DNA of 64,000 nucleotides from MR-S7 sp000400995 (GTDB lineage: Bacteria > Pseudomonadota > Gammaproteobacteria > Burkholderiales > Burkholderiaceae_C), in the NCBI RefSeq assembly GCF_045291395.1, contig NZ_CP152342.1, positions 806,001 through 870,000 on the forward strand, read 5' to 3'. A program made the position numbers and the translations under genes. Positions 55,287-63,115 of this stretch are shown piece by piece. Position 1 is the first letter of the stretch. Each line of letters begins with the position of its first letter. The notes beneath the pieces were generated by a model. The model was not told the origin of the DNA. It ran no database searches and saw only the letters and a program-made list of their open reading frames with translations.

Positions 55287-56303
55287 ATGACCCAGACCAC
55301 CACCACGCCCTACAACCCTGAAGTCGCCCCCGACGTACGCAGCGAGCTGGCCAAGGAGGCCGGCATGGGCGGCATGGGCACCGAATCGGCGCGCGAGGTG
55401 CGCGTGATCGACCTGTCCCATTTCGAGGCGCGCAAGCACGAGATCGCCGAGCAGATCTGGAGCGCGTCGGTCGACATCGGCTTCTTCCAGGTCAGCCACC
55501 ACGGCATTCCGCTGGAAGACATCCGCGCCGCGTTCGAGCGCGCCGCCGCATTCTTCGCGCTGCCGGCAGAGACCAAGGCGCAATGGCCGCTGGCGCGCAA
55601 CGCGGGCTGGGAGCACAAGGCGCAGATCCGCCCCTCCACGCGCACGCCCGACCAGAAGGAGTCGTACCAGCTCACGCGCCCGCGCATGGAAGGCCTGTGG
55701 CCCGGCGAGGCCGAGCTGCCTGGCTTCAAGGAGGCCACGCTGGCCTTCGAGCGCCAGTGCTGGGAAGTCGCGATGCAGCTGCTTTCGTGCTTCGCCTACA
55801 AGCTCGGCTTTGCGGACGACTTCTTCACCCAGGCGCACGACCCCGAAAGCCCCGGCTACCAGAGCACGCTGCGCATGCTGCACTACTTCGCCGTCGATCC
55901 CGCGCTCAAGGACGAACTGGGCCTGTGGCGCGCGGGCGCGCACACCGATTTCGATTGCCTGACGCTGCTGTTCCAGCGCCCCGGCGAAGGCGGCCTGCAG
56001 GTGCTGCCCGGCAAGGAGATGGCCGACCGCGCGTGGACGAGCGTGCAGCCGGTGGAGGGCGTCATCACCTGCAACATCGGCGACATGCTCATGCGCTGGA
56101 GCGACGACCTGCTTCCGAGCAATTTCCACCGCGTGCGCAACCCGCTGCCGCATGAATACCAAGGGGCGCGCTACAGCCTGGCATTCTTCGCGCAGGCCAA
56201 CGAGGACGCGGTCATCGAAGGGCCGCGCAGGAAGTACCCGCCCGTCACGGGCGCGGAGTACCTGCGCCAGCGCATCAGTGCGAACTTTTCCAACCGGTAT
56301 TGA
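55287..56303 (+). CDS. Isopenicillin N synthase-family 2-oxoglutarate/Fe(II) oxygenase
   Basis: 338 residues. Jelly-roll dioxygenase with EIAEQIWSASVDIGFFQVSHHGIP in the N-terminal domain, Fe ligands in GAHTDFDCLTLLFQ (HxD) and NFHRVRNPLPHEYQGARYSLAFF (distal His and the R-x-S 2-oxoglutarate clasp). The family makes many oxidised products, and the substrate is unknown. It is divergent from the binding protein and deaminase, sharing the 17-bp inverted site. That link suggests oxidation of the imported or deaminated compound. Confidence 0.9.
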   Translation: MTQTTTTPYNPEVAPDVRSELAKEAGMGGMGTESAREVRVIDLSHFEARKHEIAEQIWSASVDIGFFQVSHHGIPLEDIRAAFERAAAFFALPAETKAQWPLARNAGWEHKAQIRPSTRTPDQKESYQLTRPRMEGLWPGEAELPGFKEATLAFERQCWEVAMQLLSCFAYKLGFADDFFTQAHDPESPGYQSTLRMLHYFAVDPALKDELGLWRAGAHTDFDCLTLLFQRPGEGGLQVLPGKEMADRAWTSVQPVEGVITCNIGDMLMRWSDDLLPSNFHRVRNPLPHEYQGARYSLAFFAQANEDAVIEGPRRKYPPVTGAEYLRQRISANFSNRY

Positions 56304-56308
56304 AGCAA

Positions 56309-56353
56309 GTCCTGGAGCGGTGCCGTATGCGCAAGCAGCTACGGTTTTTGATT
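56309..56353 (+). repeat. Dispersed palindromic repeat, copy 11 (strongly degenerate)
   Basis: TCCTGGAGCGGTGCCGTATGCGCAAGCAGCTACGGTTTTTGAT: the GCAAGCAGCTA half is recognisable. It overlaps the last codons of nth, so the C-terminal residues of endonuclease III derive from it. Confidence 0.4.
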
Positions 56354-56995
56354 GACGCCGGGCGGTGGCGTCTTGGGCTGATAGTCGCACCAGGGAGCCA
56401 CAATGCATTCCCAGCAGCGCGGCTTGCGCGCCTGGCACACGTAGCGGCCCAGCAGGATCAGCCAGTGGTGCGAGTCCACCGCATAGGCGGGTGGCACGCG
56501 CTTGAGCAGTTGCATCTCCACCGCCAGCGGGTTCTTGCCCGGCGCCAGGCCCGTGCGGTTGCCCACCCGGAAGATGTGCGTGTCCACGGCCATGGTGGGC
56601 TGGCCGAAGGCCACGTTCAGCACCACGTTGGCCGTCTTGCGGCCCACGCCCGGCAGCGCCTCCAGTTCCTCGCGCGTGCGCGGCACCTGGCCGCCGTGTC
56701 GCTCCACGAGGATGCGGCAGGTCTCCAGGAGGTTGCGGGCCTTGGTACGGTACAGGCCGATGGTCTTGATGTAGCCCTCCAGCCGTTCCAGCCCCAGGTC
56801 CAGCACGGCCTGGGGCGTGCCCGCGACCGGGAACAGTTTGCGCGTGGCCTTGTTCACGCCCACGTCGGTGGCCTGGGCCGACAGCAGCACGGCGGCGAGC
56901 AACTCGAAGGGAGTGGTGTATTCCAGCTCGGTGTTGGGCTGCGGGTTGGCGGCCTTGAGCGCGGCGAAGAAGGGTTCGATGTCCGTGGTTTTCAT
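56339..56995 (-). CDS. nth: Endonuclease III
   Basis: 218 residues. Base-excision-repair glycosylase/AP lyase for oxidised pyrimidines. Helix-hairpin-helix LEALPGVGRKTANVVLNVAF with catalytic Lys (GRKTA), catalytic Asp in TMAVDTHIFRVGNRTGL, and four Cys of the 4Fe-4S loop in VCQARKPRCWECIVAPWC (C-x6-C-x2-C-x5-C). ATG 56995 overlaps the LysR gene stop (ATGA). C-terminus PPPGVNQKP is a lineage-specific end. Cotranscribed with lysR. Confidence 0.97.
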   Translation of the reverse strand: MKTTDIEPFFAALKAANPQPNTELEYTTPFELLAAVLLSAQATDVGVNKATRKLFPVAGTPQAVLDLGLERLEGYIKTIGLYRTKARNLLETCRILVERHGGQVPRTREELEALPGVGRKTANVVLNVAFGQPTMAVDTHIFRVGNRTGLAPGKNPLAVEMQLLKRVPPAYAVDSHHWLILLGRYVCQARKPRCWECIVAPWCDYQPKTPPPGVNQKP

Positions 56996-57942
56996 GGGGT
57001 GTCGGGCATTGTCGTCGAGCCGGGCGCGGGCAGCAGGGCGCGGACATGGTCCACGAAGGCGCGCACGCCCTCGGGCAGCGTGCGGCCCGCCAGCGTTTGC
57101 AGCTCGATTGCGCGCCCGCTCAGGGCGCGCTCGCGGATCAGCGCCGCGTGCAGCTCGCCGCGGCGCACGCGCTCGCGCACCGTGACTTCTCCGCCGAGCG
57201 CGATCCCGCCGCCGTGCAGCACGAAGTGCGTGAGCGCTTCGAACTGGCTGGTGACCAGGGCGGGTTCGAAGACCAAGCGGCGCTGGCTGCAGGCGATGTC
57301 GAAGAGCTGGCGGGCGGTGTTGTCGCCCTCGGGCACGGCGATGGGGTAGGGGCGCATCTGCGCGAGGGTCACGCCGGCGTGGCGCGCCAGCGGGTGGCTG
57401 GGCAGCATGGTGACGATCACGGGGGCCACCTGGCGATGCTGCACCTCGATGTCGCGCTGCGCGGCGCGGCTGTAGGTCAGGCCGATGTCGGCGTCGCCGT
57501 CGAGCACGGCCTGGGTCACGGCCGTGGGCGCGGCGGTGCGCAGATGGAACTGCATGCCGGGATGGCGAGCGCGGAACAGGGCGATCGCGCGCGGCAGGAA
57601 TTCGATGGCGAAGCCGGCGGAGCTGTACAGCCGCACCAGCCCGCGCCGCAGCCCCTGCAGCGCCTGGATGTCGGAGACCACGCGGTCGGCCTCCAGCGCG
57701 CCGCGCCGCGCGTGGGCCGCCAGCAGCTCGCCCGCGGGGCTGGGCACCATGCCGCGCGGGCGGCGCTCGAACAGCGGCACGCCCAGCAGGTCTTCCAGGC
57801 CCGCCACCTGGCGGCTCACGGCCGAGGGAGAGACGCTGAGTCGCGCGGCGGCCTCGCTGACCGAGCCGGTGCGCACCACCTCGAGGAAGTAGCGCAGCGC
57901 GGTGTCCTGCAGGCGATGGGCAAGCATGGCGGGGTCTTTCAT
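56992..57942 (-). CDS. LysR-family transcriptional regulator
   Basis: 316 residues. N-terminal winged helix LRYFLEVVRTGSVSEAAARLSVSPSAVSRQVAGLEDLLGVPLFERRPRGM, then an effector domain (LVRLYSSAGFAIEFLPRAIALFRARHPGMQF, ADIGLTYSRAAQRDIEVQH). ATG at 57942 or 57927. It is divergent from an amidase and Bug-type binding protein gene pair, which it probably controls. A T-N11-A palindrome lies right at its start. Its stop overlaps nth, an unusual pairing of a regulator and a repair gene. Confidence 0.92.
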   Translation of the reverse strand: MKDPAMLAHRLQDTALRYFLEVVRTGSVSEAAARLSVSPSAVSRQVAGLEDLLGVPLFERRPRGMVPSPAGELLAAHARRGALEADRVVSDIQALQGLRRGLVRLYSSAGFAIEFLPRAIALFRARHPGMQFHLRTAAPTAVTQAVLDGDADIGLTYSRAAQRDIEVQHRQVAPVIVTMLPSHPLARHAGVTLAQMRPYPIAVPEGDNTARQLFDIACSQRRLVFEPALVTSQFEALTHFVLHGGGIALGGEVTVRERVRRGELHAALIRERALSGRAIELQTLAGRTLPEGVRAFVDHVRALLPAPGSTTMPDTP

Positions 57943-57963
57943 GCTTTGCGAAAAACGCAAAGC
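57943..57963. promoter_or_regulatory. LysR-type operator candidate
   Basis: GCTTTGCG-AAAAA-CGCAAAGC: eight-base perfect arms containing T-N11-A (TGCGAAAAACGCA), the LysR consensus. It touches the lysR start codon, as in autoregulated LysR genes, and is 83 bases before the amidase ATG. Confidence 0.6.
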
Positions 57964-58045
57964 GGCATCAATAAAACGGCGATTGTCGAAACGCGGGAGG
58001 CTGCGTATCCTGCCCTGGCATCGGCTTGCCCACATGAGGAGTTTC

Positions 58046-59508
58046 ATGGATTCATCCCCCCCCTGGCCCGCGCGGACGAGATCGTCGAATGGACGGCGAC
58101 CGCACTGTCGCAGGCCATCCACGCACGTGCGCTGTCGTGCGTGGAGGTGCTCGATGCCTACTGCGCGCAGATCGACCGGCTCAACCCCGTGGTCAACGCC
58201 CTCGTGGCGTTCGCGGACTGCGATGTGCTGCGCGCCCAGGCGCGCGGCCTGGACGAGCGCCTGGCGCGGGGCGAGAGTTTGGGGCCTCTGCACGGCTTTC
58301 CGCAGGCGCCCAAGGACATCATGCCCGTGGCGGGCATGGTGACGACCAAGGGCTCGCCCATCTTCGCGGGCCAGGTGCCGCAGGCCGACGCCGTCGTCTT
58401 CGAGCGCATGCGCGCCGGCGGCAGCCTGTTCGTGGCGCGCACCAATTCGCCGGAGTTCGGCCTGGGCGGCCACACCTACAACCCGGTCTACGGCACCACG
58501 CGCAACGCGTTCGATCCGGCGCGCTCGGCCGGCGGCAGCAGCGGCGGGGCCGGGGTGGCCGTGGCGCTGCGCATGCTGCCGGTGGCCGACGGGTCGGACA
58601 TGATGGGCTCGCTGCGCACGCCGGCGGCGTTCAACAACGTCTATGGCCTGCGCACGTCCGTCGGCTGCGTGCCGCACGGGCCCACGGAAGAGGTGTTTTT
58701 CCAGCAGTTCAGCGTGGCGGGCCCCATGGCGCGCAACATCCCCGATCTGGCGCTGCTGCTGTCGGTGCAGGCCGGGTTCGACGCGCGCCTGCCGCTCACG
58801 CGCCGCAGCGAAGGGCGGCAGGACTGGTCTGCCGCATTGGAGCGCGGCTGGCGCGGCGCGCGCATCGGCTGGCTGGGCGATTTGAACGGCCACCTGCCCA
58901 CCGAGCCAGGCCTGCTGGACACCTGCCGCGCCGCGCTGCGGCATTTTGCCGACATCGGCTGCGCGGTGGAGGAGGTGGTGCCTGCTTTCGACTTCGAGCG
59001 GCTGTGGAACGCCTGGATCGACCTGCGCAGCTTCGCCGTGGCGGGTGCCAACGGGCCGCTCTGCGACGACCCGGCCAAGCGCGCGCTGCTCAAGGCCGAG
59101 GCCGTGTGGGAGATCAAGCGCGGCCGTGCGCTCTCCGCCATGCAGGTGTACGACGCGGCCCGCGTGCGCTCGGCCTGGTACGAGACGCTGCGCCGCCTGT
59201 TCGACACCTACGACTTCCTGGTCCTGCCTGCTGCCCAGGTGTTCCCGTTCGACGCCACGCTCGACTGGCCCCACGCCGTGGGCGGCCGCGCCATGGACAC
59301 CTACCACCGCTGGATGCAATGCGTGGTGCCCGCCACCATGGCCGGCCTGCCCGCGCTCGCAGCCCCCGCGGGCTTCGGGCCGCAAGGGCTGCCCGCGGGC
59401 CTGCAGATCATCGGCCCCGCGCAAGCCGACCTGGCGGTGCTGCAGATCGGCCACGCTTATGACCAGGCCAGCGGCTATGCGCGCCAGCGCAGCCCGTTGC
59501 TCGGCTGA
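58046..59508 (+). CDS. Amidase (frameshift at codons 4-6)
   Basis: About 488 residues when corrected. Amidase-signature enzyme with the Ser-cisSer-Lys triad: PQAPKDIMPVAGM (Lys), SAGGSSGGAGVAVALRMLPVADG (Ser pair). GHTYNPVYGTTRNAFDPARS and PATMAGLPALAAPAGF also typical. Starts MDSSPP at ATG 58046, but the frame is lost in a run of eight C (58056-58063). Nine gives MDSSPPLARADEIVEWTATAL. Probably a sequencing deletion. Linked to a Bug binding protein downstream, suggesting uptake and hydrolysis of an amide. Confidence 0.92.
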
Positions 59509-59544
59509 ACCGACCCACGAACCATCCAAAAGGAGACATCTGCC

Positions 59545-60528
59545 ATGGCCTTGCTTTCCCGTTCCCGCTTTCTCGCCTGCCTCGCCGCCGGCGCTGCCGT
59601 CCTGGCCGCGCCAGCGGCCTTCGCGCAGCACTACCCGGACCGGCCGATCAAGCTGATCGTGCCCTTCGCGCCCGGCGGCGCCACCGACATCCTGGGGCGG
59701 CTGCTGGCCACGGGCCTTTCGGACAAGCTCGGCCAGCCCGTGATCGTCGAGAACCGCCCGGGCGCGGGCACGGTGGTTGCGGGCGGCATCGTGGCCAAGG
59801 CGCCGCCCGACGGCTACACGCTGTTCCTCGGCGCCAGCACTACGCTCACGCACAACCCAGCCATCCGCACGTCGCTGCCCTACGACCCGCTGCGCAGCTT
59901 CACGCCGCTGGGCCTGGTGGCCGACATGGGCCTGGTGCTCGTGGCGCACAACGACACGCCGGGCCGCACGCTGCAGGAGCTGGTGGCGCTGACGAAGGCC
60001 GCGCCCGACAAGTTCTCGTACGGCTCGTACGGCACGGGCTCGTCGGTGCACTTCGGCGGCGAGATGCTCAAGACTGCCACGGGGCTCAAGGCCATGCACG
60101 TGCCGTTCAACGGCAGCTCGCCGAGCCTGACCGCGCTCATGGGTGGCCAGGTGCAACTGGCGGTGGACACGGTGGTGGCCACCACTCCGCTCATCAAGGC
60201 CGGCAAGATCCGCCCCATCGCTACGCTGGGCGGCCAGCGCCTGCCGCTGCTGCCCCAGGTGCCCACGGTGGCGGAGAGCGGCTATCCTGGTTTCCACATG
60301 GACACGTGGTTCGCCTTCCTCGCGCCCGCCGGGCTGCCCGCGCCCATCCGGCAGAAGGTGGAGAAGGCCCTGGCCGACGTGATGGCCGATGCCGCGCTGC
60401 GCCAGAAGCTGGTGGACATCGGCCTCTCGCCCGCCTGGGGCCCGGGCAGCGCGCTACAGGAGCGCATCGAGCGCGAACTGCCGCTGATGCGCGCGGTGGC
60501 GGCGCGCTCGGACATCCGGGTCGATTGA
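59545..60528 (+). CDS. Bug-family (TctC-like) periplasmic binding protein
   Basis: 327 residues with a signal peptide (LAAGAAVLAAPAAFA then QHYPDRP). YPDRPIKLIVPFAPGGATDILGR is the Bug/TctC signature, followed by VIVENRPGAGTVVAGGIVAKAPPDGYTLFLG. This family delivers carboxylates to TTT-type transporters, or serves as orphan sensors, and is expanded in Burkholderiales. No TctA/TctB partner is nearby. AAAAGGAG ribosome site nine bases before ATG. Probably cotranscribed with the amidase. Confidence 0.92.
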   Translation: MALLSRSRFLACLAAGAAVLAAPAAFAQHYPDRPIKLIVPFAPGGATDILGRLLATGLSDKLGQPVIVENRPGAGTVVAGGIVAKAPPDGYTLFLGASTTLTHNPAIRTSLPYDPLRSFTPLGLVADMGLVLVAHNDTPGRTLQELVALTKAAPDKFSYGSYGTGSSVHFGGEMLKTATGLKAMHVPFNGSSPSLTALMGGQVQLAVDTVVATTPLIKAGKIRPIATLGGQRLPLLPQVPTVAESGYPGFHMDTWFAFLAPAGLPAPIRQKVEKALADVMADAALRQKLVDIGLSPAWGPGSALQERIERELPLMRAVAARSDIRVD

Positions 60529-60586
60529 CCCCGGCGCGCGGCGCATTGGCGACAATGGCGGCTTTGCCACCCTCCGCCATCGTCCC

Positions 60587-61773
60587 ATGCAATTCGCCGA
60601 CCGTCTGAACAAGGTAGAAACCTCCGCCATCCGCGAGCTGTTCAAGCTGCTGGGCAAGCCCGGCATCATCAGCTTCGCGGGCGGCTTTCCCGACAGCGCC
60701 ATGTTCGACGTGGACGGCATCCGCGAGGCCAGCCAGCGGGCCCTGGCCGAGGAGCCTGGCTCCGCCCTGCAATATGGCGCCACCGAGGGCTACCAGCCGC
60801 TGCGCGAGCAGCTCGGCCTTCATGGCCGCCAAGGGGGCCAAAGACGTGGCGCCCGAGCAGCTCATCGTCACCACGGGCAGCCAGCAGGCGCTGGACCTGC
60901 TGGGCAAGACCCTGATCAGCCCCGGCGACAAGGTGATCGTCGAGGGGCCCACGTTCCTGGCCACCATCCAGTGCTTCCGCCTGTACGGCGCGGAGCTCAT
61001 CAGCGCGCCCATCGACGGCGACGGCGTGAAGACGGACGCGCTGGAAAAGCTCATCGCTGAACACCAGCCCAAGTTCGTCTATCTGATCCCCACCTTCGGC
61101 AACCCCAGCGGCGCCATGCTGAGTCTGGAGCGCCGCAGGAAGGTACTGGAGCTGGCCGTGAAGTACCAGACGCTGATCGTCGAGGACGATCCCTACGGCG
61201 ACCTGTACTTCGGCGACGCCCCCCGCCCAGCCTGCTCGCGCTTACGCCCGAGGTGCCGGGCAGCCGCGAACTGGTGGCGCACTGCGGCAGCTTGAGCAAG
61301 GTGCTCTCGCCCGGCCTGCGCGTGGGCTGGCTCATCGCGCCGTCCGAATTGCTGGCCAAGGCCACGATGTGCAAGCAGTTCAGCGACGCGCACACCAGCA
61401 CCTTCGCCCAGGCCACGGCCGCGCAGTACCTCAAGGCCGGCCGCATGCCCGGCACGCTGGCCCATGTGCGCGCCGTGTACGCCGAGCGCGCCCAGGCCAT
61501 GGGCGACGCGCTGCGGAGCGAACTCGGCGCGGCCGTCGAGTTCGTCCAGCCGCAGGGGGGCTTTTCGTGTGGGCGCGCCTCACGGGTGCGACCGGCGCGG
61601 TGGCCGATGGCAACGTGCTCGCCAAGCGCGCCATCGACAAGGGCGTGGCCTTCGTTCCGGGCACGCCGTTCTTCTGCGCCAACCCCGACCACGCCACGCT
61701 GCGCCTGTCCTTCGCCACGGCCGGCGTGGACAAGATCCGCGAAGGCGTGGCGCGCCTGGGCCAGGCCGTTTGA
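60587..61773 (+). CDS. PLP-dependent aminotransferase, 2-aminoadipate type (three frameshifts)
   Basis: About 396 residues across four reading frames. MQFADRLNKVETSAIRELFK, ISFAGGFPDSAMFD, then APEQLIVTTGSQQALDLLGKTLISPGDKVIVEGPTFLATIQ, FGNPSGAMLSLERR, SLSKVLSPGLRVGW (PLP Lys), and WARLTGATGAVADG. Resembles LysN/KAT-type enzymes of fold type I. Breaks: near 60813-60816, where two bases are missing for LREQLAAFM; in the six-C run at 61219-61224; and near 61561-61565 before FVWARL. Either a dense patch of sequencing errors or a decaying gene. Homopolymer use argues for the first in two cases. Confidence 0.85.
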
Positions 61774-61789
61774 AGTCGCCTGCCTGAAG

Positions 61790-62557
61790 ATGAAGACGCT
61801 GGCGCCTTCTGTGCTGCTGTGGCTGGGGCTGCTGTGCGGCATGGTGGCCCGAGCCGAGGAGCCGGCCGTGCCTGCCCCCGGATTCGACTGCCAGCGGGCC
61901 GAGAAGGTGGTGGAGCATTGGGTCTGCGCCAACGCCGGGCTGATGCAGGCCGACCAGCGCTTGACGGAGGCCTACAGAACCGCGCAGGCCAAGCCCGACG
62001 GCGACGCCGCACTGGCCGCCCTGCGGGCCGGCCAATTGCGCTGGCTACGCGTGCGCAACCGCTGCGAAAGCCAAGGCTGCGTGGCCGAAGCCTATGCACG
62101 GCGCACCGCCGAGCTGCAGGCATCCAACCGCCGCGTGCTGGCGCTGGACGGCAAGGCATTCGTGCCGGTGTTCTCGCGCACGCTGGCGCAGGTCAACGAT
62201 ACGCGGGCCGTGCACGGCATTCCGCTGCGGCGCGCGCAGCCCACGGCTATCCAGGTGGAGCTGTTCATCGACCCGCAAGATGCCCGGCCCTGGCGAGAGG
62301 GCGGCCCGGGTGCGCGCATCGCGTGCTGGCCGCCAGACCGGCGTGAGGGCTATGCGTCACGCTTCCACTACGAGGCCCGCTCATGGGGCGATGCATTCCG
62401 TCCTGTCGAGCGCGGCGGACGCCAGGGCTTCATCCTGCTGCGATTCGTGCTGGGCAAGGACTTGCCGCTGAACGAAGACATCCTTTGCACTGTGGCGCTG
62501 ACCGAGTGGCTGCTGGATCAGCCCAGCCAGCTTCATCTGGTCGAATCCACATACTGA
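61790..62557 (+). CDS. LprI-family (DUF1311) secreted protein
   Basis: 255 residues with a signal peptide (MKTLAPSVLLWLGLLCGMVA then RAEE). FDCQRAEKVVEHWVCANAGLMQADQRLTEAYRTA, LRAGQLRWLRVRNRC and GCVAEAYARRTAEL match the N-terminal LprI/DUF1311 domain, a four-Cys helical module in lysozyme-inhibitor-like proteins. The C-terminal 140 residues are beta-rich and unassigned. It follows the aminotransferase by 16 bases but has no obvious functional tie. Confidence 0.82.
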   Translation: MKTLAPSVLLWLGLLCGMVARAEEPAVPAPGFDCQRAEKVVEHWVCANAGLMQADQRLTEAYRTAQAKPDGDAALAALRAGQLRWLRVRNRCESQGCVAEAYARRTAELQASNRRVLALDGKAFVPVFSRTLAQVNDTRAVHGIPLRRAQPTAIQVELFIDPQDARPWREGGPGARIACWPPDRREGYASRFHYEARSWGDAFRPVERGGRQGFILLRFVLGKDLPLNEDILCTVALTEWLLDQPSQLHLVESTY

Positions 62558-62562
62558 CCGCC

Positions 62563-62784
62563 ATGCACGACGACACGCAAAACCCAGCCCAGCGCATCGA
62601 AGCGCTGGAGATCAAGGCCAGCTTCACGGAAGATCTGCTGGACCAACTCAACCTCACCATCTACCGGCAGCAACAGCAGATCGACCAGCTCGCGCGCGAG
62701 GTGGCGCAACTGCGCCAGCAGGTGCCCGAAGGCGGCGGCGCGACCGTGCGCAACCTGCGCGACGAGTTGCCTCCCCACTACTGA
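62563..62784 (+). CDS. slyX: SlyX protein
   Basis: 73 residues: a single coiled coil (RIEALEIKASFTEDLLDQLNLTIYRQQQQIDQLAREVAQLRQQV) with C-terminal RDELPPHY, the SlyX ending. Function unclear, but the family is broadly conserved. Start ATG 62563, six bases after the upstream stop. Confidence 0.92.
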   Translation: MHDDTQNPAQRIEALEIKASFTEDLLDQLNLTIYRQQQQIDQLAREVAQLRQQVPEGGGATVRNLRDELPPHY

Positions 62785-62787
62785 TCC

Positions 62788-63051
62788 ATGAACGACGACG
62801 ACCTGCCTGCGCTGCCGCGCACGCCCCCTGGCCTGTACCGCCACCACAAGGGCATGCTCTACGAGGTGATCGACACCGTGCGCCACAGCGAGACGCTGGA
62901 GCCCATGACGCTGTACCGCGCGCTCTACGGCGAGCGCGGCCTGTGGGTGCGGCCCGCCGCGATGTTCGAGGAACAGGTGCTGGTGGACGGGGCGCTGCGC
63001 TCGCGTTTCGAGAAATGCCCGGGTGAATCCCCAGTGAAGGATTCAAGCTAA
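62788..63051 (+). CDS. DUF1653 family protein
   Basis: 87 residues. PPGLYRHHKGMLYEVIDTVRHSETLEPMTLYRALYGERGLWVRPAAMFEEQVLVDG matches DUF1653, a small beta-rich domain of unknown function often found as a stand-alone protein. It starts three bases after the slyX stop, so the two are cotranscribed. Confidence 0.88.
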   Translation: MNDDDLPALPRTPPGLYRHHKGMLYEVIDTVRHSETLEPMTLYRALYGERGLWVRPAAMFEEQVLVDGALRSRFEKCPGESPVKDSS

Positions 63052-63103
63052 ATCGGCCTTCAGCGCTTACTGGTCAAGCGCAAGCAGCTCATTATTTGAT
63101 AGC
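63049..63103 (+). repeat. Dispersed palindromic repeat, copy 10
   Basis: TAAATCGGCCTTCAGCGCTTACTGGTCAAGCGCAAGCAGCTCATTATTTGATAG, overlapping the DUF1653 stop and ending 12 bases before the next ATG. GGCC end first. Confidence 0.75.
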
Positions 63104-63115
63104 GAAAGGTTTCCC

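Noticed and set aside
58089..59462. 457-codon open frame overlapping the amidase
   Set aside because: Shadow frame in the same strand. The amidase triad is in the other frame.
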